DNA of 64,000 bases from Bemisia tabaci (taxonomy: Eukaryota; Arthropoda; Insecta; Hemiptera; Aleyrodidae). Position numbers and translations under genes: made by a program. The stretch is from NCBI RefSeq assembly GCF_918797505.1, contig NC_092793.1, positions 71,543,660 to 71,607,659 on the forward strand, in the 5' to 3' direction. Below are positions 10,330-20,565 of this stretch, in pieces. A model generated the notes under the pieces. It made no database searches, was not told the DNA's origin, and saw only the letters and a program-made list of their open reading frames with translations. Every line of letters starts with the position of its first letter. Position 1 is the stretch's first letter.

Positions 10330-11576
10330 GTTGATGCTTTCGATAGTAGAGTTGTGATGTCGGTTCAGCCGCAGCACTCACCAGAAAATTCCTTCTTCGA
10401 TCGGACCTTTGATGATTCATTGTCGAAATAGCTTTGAACTGATTAAAGATAAATGACACCGCATGAGTGTCATTTAGTGATGAATCAGAGATCAAAGTAT
10501 AAATTTGAAGCTGCTATAGCAGTAATTTTATCAGACAAGAGTGACCGTCTAAATGCAAAATCCACTTGTGATAGATCTCAGAAACTTTGAATCACCGCAA
10601 GGAGACATTAACAGAATATCTATACACCAAATTATTTACGCAACTAGGTGATTTCTTTGGTAAATTATTGCGCTTCAGAGAAAGTCCTGACTGTAGAAAA
10701 CAAGAAATAATACCTGTACCGATAGCATAACTGTGTATAAGTATATGCACTACAGTGGTCACTTGTAAAGAACAGACACGAACAAACACTTATGACAAAC
10801 ATTGAACAAGAGAGCAGAACTGGATTAAGTAACTGTAGTCTCTGATTTAGTTCTAAACTGCGAATTTGAAGAGCCATAAGACACACATCAGATGTGTAAT
10901 CACTTGGTTTGGGCCAAAGAAACCTCGAACTACATGAGATCATATCGGTAAAGCTTGAGAGGTTAAAAGGCTATAATACTAAATAAATGGTGAACTTCTA
11001 ACTCTTGAATGAATTCAGGACCACATACTTAAGACAAAGAAACTGCAAAACATTTGATTTGAGGCGAAAATGAAAAGAGATTGGTCAAAAAAAGTAAAAG
11101 AAGAAAGTCTGGGTTTGGACACTGGACTTGTAAGACTGATTTTTAGAATGCACCTTAAAATGAGCCGATAGGCCGTGGCTCCTGGTTGTAAAATACGATG
11201 AATATTATTGCCAAATGCTTGGTTGAAGTCGAAAATGGATTTAAATTAATTAAAATTAAGAGATTTCGAGTTGTTTGGATCATTTGTGTTATCAATCTTC
11301 GTTTGTTTATACGACCCACACACGGCAGAGGCATGCAGAGGTACCTCGCCGGCACGCCGGGTCAAAAGTGTGGCCACCGCCGGACGGAGAAAATGGGCGC
11401 CATTTTGAGATGGGCCAAGCGGCGCGCGTTTAAATGGGAGCCCAAAATACGGACTTTTGGACTCGTATTTCGTGGGTTAATATTGCTCAAAAAAATCGGG
11501 GAAAATTCCTGTGAACTCTGTGCACTCTCTAGTTTCCAAAAATGCAAGAATTACGAATTGCTGAACAAGCTCATTG
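10330..11576. repeat. Giant inverted repeat, right arm (1.25 kb)
   Basis: Reverse complement of the left arm at over 99% identity. Its CpG-rich/TATAAA segment lies near the outer end (about 11310-11430), so any promoter in the two arms would fire toward the spacer, converging. The outer boundary is abrupt at CAAGCTCATTG. The terminus carries no recognisable transposon motif. Confidence 0.95.
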
Positions 11577-11663
11577 CCGTATAATTATGCACAACATAAC
11601 TCACGCGCAATGAGTGCGTTGTGATGAAATGATCAAAAATTTCCCACAGTAATTGTATTCTAA

Positions 11664-12068
11664 TCAAAATGCTTCTTTGACTACAATTCCTCGTGCACTG
11701 GACCAGTTTTTCGTCCGAGGAAAATTTCGATCTATTACAATAATCAAAGATCAACTGATGATAAGTCGCGTTTGCTGAGCAAACGTTCGCAGAGGCGAAT
11801 TATTTGGCAATTTCTCGATACGTCTGGTTGGCCTTCGCATCCTGATCTCGACGGTGAAACTACCAGAGACCAAACCACGAACTTCGAATTCGAAAATGTC
11901 GCTCAAATTCCATTTTTGCCAGAGAATACTGCCCGGAATGTTTACGAAAAATTCTCAGCAAGCGTATATAGTTGTATGAACGAAGACAAATCGATCAGCA
12001 TACGAAACTTAGTCAAAAAAGACGATCAGGCCTTCTGTGGAAGAATAAAATTTGCAGGAAACCTGTAA
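11664..12068 (+). CDS. Coding-like ORF, candidate terminal exon, unknown product
   Basis: The frame is open for 134 codons from just after a TAA at 11661 to a TAA at 12066, with no ATG near its beginning. It is therefore more like an internal or terminal exon than a full gene. A possible splice acceptor is CTGGACCAG ending near 11705. Composition looks protein-like: mixed hydrophobic and charged residues, a segment WQFLDTSGWPSHPDLDGE, then IPFLPENTARNVYEKF and a basic/acidic C-terminal part. I do not recognise the family. It lies immediately right of the giant inverted repeat and is followed 39 bp later by a W-family MITE whose AATAAA could serve as a poly(A) signal. It could equally be a decayed transposon ORF or chance. 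Confidence 0.3.
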   Translation, partial: SKCFFDYNSSCTGPVFRPRKISIYYNNQRSTDDKSRLLSKRSQRRIIWQFLDTSGWPSHPDLDGETTRDQTTNFEFENVAQIPFLPENTARNVYEKFSASVYSCMNEDKSISIRNLVKKDDQAFCGRIKFAGNL

Positions 12069-12107
12069 CATCGCAAACTGATTGCGAGATACGCTCTTCG
12101 GAACCGT

Positions 12108-12342
12108 CACATAGTGAATCGAGTCAATAGAAGAGGTCGGACACGATTTGGAAACTTTAAACGCTTATAACTCCATTTTTACAAAACAACGAGGTTCTAA
12201 AAGTGGTTTCATTGGTTTCCTCGTAAAATTGTCTTCCATTAGCACCCCTTGAAATTTGAAGTGTGACGAAATAAACACCCTACTTTGCGGTTTCAGTCAA
12301 AAATTTCACGTCCGACCTCTCTAATTGACTCGATCCACTGTG
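12108..12342. mobile_element. W-family MITE, copy 2
   Basis: CACATAGTGAATCGAGTC..GACTCGATCCACTGTG, flanked by CGT on both sides (possible 3-bp duplication). The inside follows the family pattern, including GACGAAATAAAC. Confidence 0.9.
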
Positions 12343-13067
12343 CGTCATAGTCGGTCCACGGTGTCCAACGCTGTGGATTTGAGAATGACAGGCTAATTTT
12401 GTCAACGGCTGCGGTGGGCGAAATGACCATGCGATCTCGCAACATCGGTGATTTCTCCATGATTGTTTTGCAGTTTTTGGCTCAACTCCGCGCAAATCTT
12501 GGTCCGAAGTTTCCGAATACCGCACTCAGACTGCAGAAAAATTATCGCTGGGGCTTCTACTTTAAAAATGATTAAAAGTTGGAAGCTCTCTTGCGGAACG
12601 CGACGGGGGCGGGAGAGACCGAGGGGTGAGTATGTGCTTTGTGAGTCTGTTCTCGGGGGGAGGGAGGGAGGGGGAGGGGGGGATAGCAGCGCCGTTTATC
12701 TGAAGAAACCGAGGAATTCTACGATGCCGGATCAGTTTTTGAAGGGAGAATCTCTCTCGTTATGATAGTGCGATTTACGGGAAAAAACCGGAAGTCGTAA
12801 GACCGTCTGTTAAAATTCCACCCGACTCTCGTAAGTCCTGTTTAACTCACTGACGTAAGCAACGGTGAAGCTTTGATAAGAGTTGAGCGTGGGATTTCAG
12901 AATTTTTTCATGATTCGGATGATTTTCAGCGAGGAGCGTTTATCTACAACCAAAGTTTAAAAAGAAGTGCCCAGTTCAAGAAATGGATTTCATCAGAGGA
13001 TTTTACATCTGATACTTGAATTCAAAGCGCTGTAAGAACGTTCAAGCGCTCCGGCATTATAAGGATA
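12343..13067. other. Noncoding stretch with purine-rich segment
   Basis: GC content rises around 12590-12690, where G runs cluster. A 100-codon ORF (12463-12765) crosses the G-rich tract without recognisable similarity and is not called as a gene. Confidence 0.4.
12655..12682 (+). other. G-quadruplex-capable G tract
   Basis: Six G runs of three or more separated by single A residues (GGGGGGAGGGAGGGAGGGGG pattern). This fits the standard four-run quadruplex rule on the plus strand. Confidence 0.75.
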
Positions 13068-13130
13068 CTAGGGGGCCCTGCCCCCTGACCGCTACGCGGC
13101 CCAACCCCCGGGAGGGCGCCTCGCGGGCCC
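13068..13130 (-). repeat. GC-rich hairpin repeat, possible Helitron 3' end, copy 1
   Basis: Nearly identical to 60770-60832. Read on the minus strand it ends in a GGGGGC..GCCCCC hairpin followed by CTAG and then T, matching the Helitron rule of a terminal hairpin, CTRR and a flanking T. The other end and any replicase/helicase gene are not seen. It could instead be another GC-rich repeat such as a SINE end. Confidence 0.5.
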
Positions 13131-14178
13131 TATACACATATGTATAGGCAAAAATGTTCTTCCATTTTAATGTACCATTTTGTGTTCGGGCTGCATCGAT
13201 TTCAAAATTTTTGACGCAACACTCAGATTTGTAAATGATGAGGAATAGCTGGATGTACATAATTTCACAGTCCATTTACGGGAGACATTTCCATTTACTA
13301 TGTTATTTTTAAATACTTAATTTAAAAAAAAAAAAATCGAATTTCGACCGTTAAGAGTTAATAATATTTGGTCCGTCCCGACGCGACGCGGCGCCTGTCT
13401 TCTCACTTAGTTTCTGCTGTTTATCTGCTGTAAATATTAATAGAAATTCAGCAATCAAGTAAATTGACCAATGCCACAAATCGAAGCCGGAAAAATTGAG
13501 TTAAACCTTGGACCTTGAACCTTGAACCCTGAGCGATGCACCGTTCCTCAACTCTTCGAATGAGGAGCCCTTCACGAGCTTTTCCATGGTTTTATTGTTT
13601 ATTCGAGTTACTCAGGTAGAATCCCACACCTTGACGTTTCTAGCGGAAACGACATATCTCTCACGCTATTAACATTGGACTTAAGTGACATGAGCTTTAA
13701 AAGCTCTACAACATTAAAAGTTCGAGGTTTCATAATTTTTTGCACAACTACATCTACTACAGATGACATACATGTAAAGATCATCCTCATCGGTCCGGCA
13801 GTTCGTCAGAAATAGTGCTTCCAAGATTTTGCTTGTAGCTGTATAATATAGATTGTGATTATGATTGTAGATAAAAACGCTCCAACATTCATGACATTCT
13901 TTTTTTTTTAAGTTTCTTCTGGATTGGAAACGGAAAAGGTCCGAAAGTTTTGAAAAAGGTAGGATTCGCGTTGAAAGGTTATTCGCGTCGGAGGAAAACG
14001 AGGAGGTCATAAAGTAGACATTATAGACATTCTTGGAGGAATACTCACAAGTGTTAAAGATTTTTTTGTGGAAATGATTAAGTTACTTATGGTGCTGCAG
14101 GAAATGCAGCGGTGGTATGGCTAATTTCATATTGAGAGAGGGCAAAAACTATGATGATAATAAAAAGTTGTCTCAATT
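13131..14178. other. Unique noncoding stretch
   Basis: Short ORFs only (up to 98 codons at 13714-14010, minus strand), none recognisable. No repeat copy identified. Confidence 0.4.
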
Positions 14179-14398
14179 GGACGTATTTCTGTCAAATGGA
14201 ACTAAGCGCCAATTTGAGTTCCTTTTGATGAATCTAGAATGCCGGATAGCGCGTTCTGTCAAACGGAACTAAGCGCCATGGAAAAGCATTGAGATCATAG
14301 GACGGAATGATCCCGACGCCCGGTTCCGCCGCCAATCCAAGCCCCCCTCTACCTTCCTCACCCTATGGCGCTTCTGTCCGTTTGACAGAAATACGTCC
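14179..14398. mobile_element. GGACGTATTT-ended MITE, copy 2
   Basis: Ends GGACGTATTTCTGTCAAA..TTTGACAGAAATACGTCC, with AATT duplicated on both sides. The inside is the reverse complement of that in the copy at 5801, including the GAGGAAGGTAGAGGGG block. Confidence 0.92.
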
Positions 14399-14758
14399 AA
14401 TTAATCTTTGACATTTTATGTTTTAACTGCCAACAATGTCACCTACGCGATTACAAAACAATGCTGCAATGCGGAACGAAGAAATTCAGTGGCTCTAAGG
14501 TCATGCTTTCACTAAGGAATCGGGTACCCTGAAAGAGACAAGGATCAAGATGAAAGTTTTGGGGCAGCTGCAGAAAAGTTAAAAATGCGTCTCGACTCAA
14601 AGTTGGAAGCTCTAGACTCCTCTCTTTGCAGAAGAATTGTTTCACTCATTTCGAAACACTTACAGGAAGCAGTTTTGTTATATCCAGACTAGGGTATCCG
14701 TCACTTTCTCTGGGTGCCATTGACCCATTATAGAAAAAATTCGACTCACTGTGATCAG

Positions 14759-14922
14759 CAGTGGCGTGGCATGATTTGCGATACATCGATTGATCTGCCA
14801 TTCAAACCAATGGAAAAGGATCGATAGACAGGGTGTGTGCACCGAGCAACTTAATAATCGATTCTTTGCCACAGCTTCAAACGGGGGATTATCGATAATC
14901 GATCACGAACCCCTTGCCACTG
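14759..14922. mobile_element. CAGTGGCGTGG-ended MITE (hAT-like), copy 1
   Basis: Starts CAGTGGCGTGGCATG and ends CCCCTTGCCACTG, with GATACATCGATTGAT near the left and GATAATCGATCA near the right. The flanking octamers match only partly (GTGATCAG versus ATTTTCAG). CAGTG-type ends with 8-bp targets suggest a hAT-derived MITE. Second copy at 44850-45014. Confidence 0.75.
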
Positions 14923-15249
14923 ATTTTCAGTGAAACCCAGACGTTTTTCCTCCGGATTAAAAATAATGAGAATTAAGGAATTCTGGCAGACTAGCCTTCA
15001 AATGGACGAAGGGTGAGTGTATAAAGTGTACCGCAGGTCAACATGTTCTCCATCGATTTCAAGACAAACGGATTTGAAACCCACGCAAGTTTCACGGACA
15101 AATATTTACCCATAATTGTGCAAGAGTCATTTCGCGTACCTCTCTCTTCCTCTTGGCTGAGCGAGCGACTGAAGCAACTCGTGCATTCGACGGGAACCTG
15201 CTTCCGAACATTTGGTATAAATTGTTCCTCATTCAAGTCTTTTTAGTGA

Positions 15250-18200
15250 AAAAGCTCTCCACATTCTCGCAGACTCATCAAGTATTCATTCGTCATGGTA
15301 GTCATATCGATATGTAGAATCAAAAAATTCGCATCTTTGTTGCGACGTCGCAAGACTTCGTCTAAAATTTTTCATTTTAAAGTAGAAAATCAATAAATGA
15401 TTCCCGCCGAATTTCCTGTTCCTTTCATTTATTCGATGATATTAAACACAAAAAAATGTACGGCTCCTTTCTTAGAAAGATAATATAATCGGAAATTTTC
15501 AAATGCAGCAATAGACGCAGACTTTCTTCGGCTTAAGCCGTCGATAAACAATAGCGCCAATCATTGCTGTAGGCAAATTCGTCGCCCTCCTGACATAAAG
15601 GCGTGACTACATTTCGTGATGAGATCTAACGTCCATTTAACTCAATGCTTTCCCGGGCCCATCTCAATGTATAGTTAAGCCCCTTTGTCAGCCAAGCGAC
15701 GAATTGGCCCAGAGTATCTAGATGGATAGGGAGAGATTTGCTACGTCTGTGCCGGTCTCTAATTGATTCACGAATTCAGCCTTATGCGAGGATATTATCT
15801 CAAAGATTAATGCAAAAAATTCTGAGCTACACAATTTGTTGTGTGATTGTTGTGTGTCAATGTTTCCATCCTCGAGAAACATGCCCACTGTGCAACCAGA
15901 TCCACTCTATTCCTCACAAATGGATCATGTAATGCTGCAACAGCCCCTAAGAGATGCTTACTGTTGTCAAATGCGTGCACACGGTAAAATCATGAATAAA
16001 AAAGGCAAAATAAAGGAAGTAGAAACATGCAGAACAAAATTAACGTAAACTCACAGGTTATGCAGCCAAAAGTCTCAAATCACTCACCTGTAAAAAAAAT
16101 AAATGGTAAAATTTAATATTAAAATATTTAAAAAGAACAAAGTAAAGTTATAAAGTCAAGGAAGTATAGTAAGTTTATTCTATAAAATACACACGCTGTG
16201 TAGGAGTATACTTGGCTACTTGCTCTTTAATCAAAGGGTATATAATAAAGAAATGTGTTGAGAGCATTGTTCTAACTTATCTTTTACCCCTGACACACAT
16301 TTGCTTCTTTCAAAAAATGAGTTCTCGCTATTTTCTGTGGATTTCTGTCCACAATTCGTATGAAAACGTTAATCTAGGAAACATATTTTACGCTAGTTCA
16401 ATTTCACTTTCTAAAATCGCCATTTCGCTTTCTGGCACCTTCTTTTTCTTTCTAAAAAAACTAGCTACCATGCATATTAAATTATTCGCACAAAAGGGCA
16501 ACATCAACCCACCACTGACGCGTCGAAAGTTTTGATTTTTTTAAGAAAAAAATTGCGGAACCGCAGCGTCTGAAAATAACGAGAATTCTAGTGTGAAGAC
16601 GGTTGTGACGACTCCAGGCATGGTACTCTTGATGTTGAAGTATTCACTTAATCGGAGAGGTTCCCTCTGTTCTGAAAAGCTTTATATAACTGCGGCCATT
16701 TTATGACGGACAATCGTGGGCATTGTGTCCGACAGAAGTGTGGGTAAAAAATTGGGTGTCGCCATAAATCAAAATCCGGGAATACGCAACATGCGTGAGG
16801 GCCGAAAGGGGCTGCGGTGGAACGTGGATGGTGGGGGGGGGGGGGGGGTGTTGAGAACTTACATAGTAGTGACCGTGGCACACACTACGGTAAATAATTA
16901 ATTATAATGCAGGCTCGCCAAATTGAATCGAGGCGCGCGCGTCGGGGGGTTTTCGGTGGACAGAGGGCTCGGAGATGATTTCCTCACAAATAGACACCAT
17001 TGTTCAGAAAAGGATGTTCGCTCTAACGCGCTTGTTTTTGTGGTTGCGTTAATGCGCGGGATCAATTTTTATCCGCGTACGTCGAGCAAAGTGGGCCACT
17101 AATGAAAAAGTTAGTGAATGAAACTGTTTTAATACTGCGATACCGGCGGTAAATAATTGACGGATTGGGAGGATCTAACTTACTCTCGACAAAACACTGG
17201 ACATGATGTAGTGTATGATTTCAACTAAGTTTAGAGCTAAACTTTAGTTAGTTGGTTAATTTAGTACAGCGATCGGCAACTATGGCTGGTTGGAAGTACA
17301 TATTACATGGAAACTACTGCAACTCAGAATCAGTTATCACTTTTTGATGTCTCTTCTATATAGACATTTATTTCAGTTTCAGCACTTCAAAATGTACGCT
17401 GATAATTTATTCAGGAGACAATAGAGGAGAAACTAGGGATTTTCATACAATGAAGGAAACTTAAGGATGTTTTTCAACGATGATTTGGTGCAGTTTATCG
17501 TTTAAAAAAATGTAAAAATATATAAGAGGGATGTATTTGTGCCTTTTCAATTTTCAACTTTAAAATTAACTTTTGTGGACTGAATCGAGAAGGAACCACG
17601 GTTATGAATAATTTAATTTTGAAATTATCGTTTTGACTTTGTCCCCCGCATCATAACTCTCGAATCTCTCCGTAAAACCAAAAGTATTTTAAAATCGAAT
17701 AAGGTTTAGGAAAGTTCCGAATAATCTGCTTCGTAAAGTAGCTAAGATTGCGATTAATAGCAATCACATGGTAAAATTATTGCAATTGCAGTATCAAATT
17801 GTTATGCATTTTGCCTATCCACTGAGTGAAATGACACTTCTTATTAAATATTATTGCAATAAAATTGAAAATAGTTGCAATTTTCATTGAATTACAAATT
17901 GTCTATCTTCCTGACACATGGACTCTATCTCGTTGATTGTTTAAAATCGATATCTACTGACCAAATGATTACAAAATATTATGCAGTTTCATGGTGCAAA
18001 AATTGCAATTTTACTACATTGAATCGCAATTTTATTTGAAATTTTCTCTGCACCGTGCTACTTGGGCTCTTGAGAACTGAACTGCAGCAAAAGCGCAGGA
18101 GAGGTGGAAGCGGGAACCCAGCGGCGAAACATTAAAATGGGATCGAAACTGAGACATCATCAATAACTCCTTCGCCTCATCCGTCCGCAGACCCGAGTCA

Positions 18201-18879
18201 GTAGAGTCAGGTTTTTTTGTGAGCATATTTTTGTCCGTTCGGCGTCATTAAACATGGTGGTTTTAGCCGCTTGGCTCTCTCAAGTGGATCTATCAACTCC
18301 TTCCCGCCTCGCGGATGGTGCCTCTCTCCGTGTGTGTTTTCAGGAATTTTCAACCCCGTCCACCGTCCGTTTCCACATCGCCCCTTCAAATCAGACTAGC
18401 CGGACCCCGGCTTAAGGATTTTTTCTTCTTTTCGGACAGCCGTCGGGAAAAAAAACTTCACTCAGATGTGCTGTGCATGAAAGTAAGGATGAATAATCCT
18501 ATATGAAACGGGAGCTTTGAGGCGACTGAGCTTCCACTGGCTCCTGTCTCGGTTTCCTCTTTTTGCCCTTTTTCTTTCGCCAGACGCGACGTCCCCTTCC
18601 CTCATTTCACACCTCTGCTCCTTTCTCTCTTTTCACGTCATATTTGAATAGACGCCCCTTCCCGCGGCCGCGGTTGGCGATGGTCCTTCCGTTTTGGATT
18701 TGATCCCGGTCAAGAACATTCCACGTCAAAGCTGCCCTGATCCTGGATTCACACAAGTTGGCGCTAACGGTCTCGGGGTGAGCTCCCACAAACGAATCGC
18801 AATCGATGCGACTCTTGTGTGCATGCTCTTACACTCAGACATTCAAATGAGATTAAGGGCAAAATCACGCTTGAGGAAC
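15250..18879. other. Long mostly unique region, no gene supported
   Basis: No repeat family recognised elsewhere in the window falls here. ORFs are short (up to 107 codons at 16212) and lack recognisable motifs. CpG-richer patches occur at about 16790-16990 and 18240-18700; they could be regulatory or 5' exon sequence but carry no firm signal. A 16-base poly-G run lies inside (16833-16848). Confidence 0.45.
16833..16848 (+). repeat. Poly-G run, 16 bases
   Basis: Uninterrupted mononucleotide tract. One of five G runs of 13 or more bases, all on the plus strand. Confidence 0.95.
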
Positions 18880-19150
18880 TTAAACTGGACTGCGTTAAGC
18901 AGAAGGGAACCAAGTCACATCAGCTTTTGCCAAATTTAATCGAGAAATTTAATTCTTTAAATGAAAACGGTTGTGCGGATTTTTGTAGAGATTTCAGTGA
19001 ATTTTCTACATCGTAAAAAGCATATTTCCATAAAATTTTCAAAGGAATCCGCACAAACGCTCCCTTGTAAAAAACATGATGGCCCAGGGAAATTTGGCAA
19101 TAGCTGATGTGGCTTGGTTCCTGTCTGTTTAACGCGGTCAAACTTGCCTC
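18880..19150. mobile_element. Palindromic MITE, GGAACCAAGTCACATCAGC ends
   Basis: The left part (GCGTTAAGCAGAAGGGAACC, then CATCAGCTTTTGCCAAATTT) pairs with the right part (GGCAATAGCTGATGTGGC, then CTGTTTAACGCGGTC). A central block (GGAATCCGCACAAACG) and the right end recur as a fragment at 36590-36725. Confidence 0.75.
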
Positions 19151-19235
19151 AGTCCCAGTTCCCATCCTTTTACCGTTTTGCTTAAGTCGTAGAATGTTGG
19201 ATTCCTATAGGGATGGATTTAATGTTTGTGATTAA

Positions 19236-19679
19236 GGTGCGGTTCGATGGACACCATATTTTGTGTCAGAACGACAAGCTATACATCGCATCGATTGGCT
19301 CTACTTTTTCAGCTACTAATCATTTTTCTCCAATTTTGAGATTGCAATTCTGTTGTCAGGAGACTGAAGCACTCACTTACCAATTTTTACAAACAAATTC
19401 AACGTAATAAGGGAGTGGTTCTTTTTAGAAAGAAAACATAGCATTTAGATACTGATACAGAAATTGCACTCGAATGCGATATTTTCTCTTTAAGAAAACC
19501 ACGCCGTTATTACGTTGGATTTGTTTGTAAAAGTTGGTAAGTGAGTGCTTTAGTCTTCTGACAACAGAATTGCGATCTCAAAATTAGAGAAAAATGACGA
19601 GTAGCTGAAAAAATGGAACCAATTGATGCGATATATCGCATGCCGTTCTGACACAAAATATGGCGTCCATCGAAACACC
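19236..19679. mobile_element. TTAA-flanked foldback MITE, copy 1
   Basis: About 200-bp inverted arms starting GGTGCGGTTCGATGGACACC and ending in the reverse complement, flanked exactly by TTAA. The arms include TTTTGTGTCAGAACG and ATATATCGCAT. The copy at 56273-56713 has the same architecture and the same TTAA flanks. TTAA targets are used by piggyBac and Sola3 elements; which one applies here is not decided by sequence alone. Confidence 0.92.
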
Positions 19680-19961
19680 TTAAAAGCATCATTGGAGCAC
19701 CAAGTCCACATTTCAATCTGGAATACGGATTTTTGGGCTGAATAATATACTTTCACTCTTGAGAATGGGCAGGTTTCTAAATGCCGATTAATTTTATACG
19801 AAGTATAAAGTTATCTTGCGACTTTTCACAAAGTCAAATGCTTGCAAAGTATAATTGCATTACATTTATAGGTACCTAAACAGCTGTCAAATTATCATGA
19901 GGTTTTTGAACTTTTACGCGATACATTGGATGTTCTCAAATGCATTGCATTCATTTAACAG

Positions 19962-19971
19962 CGAAATTTCG
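19962..19971. repeat. 10-bp target-site duplication, left (CGAAATTTCG)
   Basis: Identical to 20556-20565 at the other end of the FLYWCH-bearing element. The target is itself a palindrome. Confidence 0.85.
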
Positions 19972-20555
19972 GTTGCGTGGGGATTCGGCCGGTGGGGGTT
20001 CGGCCGCACTTTTTTTTATAATTCGAGAATTTATATTACGCTTGGCAACACGGCACGTTGATAGAATGTGTCGCGTGGGGAAAAATGTTTCACTATATTT
20101 CGTACAATAACATCACTTGATGTCGTTAAAGTTCCGAGACATTTTTTCACACTGTTGTAGTCATTTAAACACCTCCAAATTAACGTATCTTCTTTCTTCT
20201 CCCTCATTTTGTATTCGTATCCATCATGAATTAAGCGGGGTTTTCCTTTTGATGTTTCTCTGATGTTAAACAATTTTTCACTCATGGTTTTATGTCACTT
20301 ACGGTATATAAAATAAAAAATAAAATTTGGTTGAATCTAAAAAAGTCGAACAAAGGAAAAAAATAAACTAAATAAACAAAAAAAACAAAGCTAAAACGAT
20401 GCGACTACTGCCCACTTGACAGGAGCCTTTGTACTAATTGATAGACACTGATAGTAGAAGTGTATCACTCTACCGTGTTGCCAAGCGTATAATATAAAAT
20501 CTCGAGTTATCAAAAAAGTGCGGCCGAACCCCCACCGGCCGAATCCCCACGACAC
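19972..20555. mobile_element. MULE-type element carrying a FLYWCH ORF
   Basis: A 584-bp element with long inverted ends (GTGGGGATTCGGCCGGTGGG, then GGTTCGGCCGCACTTTTTT and on into GGCAACACGG, about 85 bp at each end). It is flanked by a 10-bp duplication. Mutator-like elements make 9-10-bp duplications, and insect MULE transposases are often linked to FLYWCH fingers, so the class call is consistent. The transposase itself is absent, so this is a deletion derivative or a captured-domain MITE. Confidence 0.82.
20031..20285 (-). CDS. FLYWCH zinc-finger protein, 84 residues
   Basis: The ORF begins at an ATG and fits a single FLYWCH domain over residues 6-67: F6, SKGK at 12-15, L18, GYEY at 22-25, WRC at 37-39, C49, T54-T55 and H67. 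The usual second terminal histidine (HxH) is replaced here by HFS, so zinc ligation may be weakened. FLYWCH fingers bind DNA or protein and are common at the N terminus of MULE transposases and in chromatin proteins. The remaining about 14 residues read into the terminal inverted repeat and are probably not functional. No downstream transposase domain remains. The intact frame in so short a non-autonomous element suggests either recent deletion from an autonomous parent or retention of a small binding protein. Confidence 0.78.
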   Translation of the reverse strand: MSEKLFNIRETSKGKPRLIHDGYEYKMREKKEDTLIWRCLNDYNSVKKCLGTLTTSSDVIVRNIVKHFSPRDTFYQRAVLPSVI

Positions 20556-20565
20556 CGAAATTTCG
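20556..20565. repeat. 10-bp target-site duplication, right (CGAAATTTCG)
   Basis: Direct copy of 19962-19971. Confidence 0.85.

Noticed and set aside
13068..13130. Bacterial-type terminator or contaminating GC-rich DNA
   Set aside because: The same sequence recurs at 60770 within insect-like AT-rich DNA, so it is a dispersed genomic repeat.
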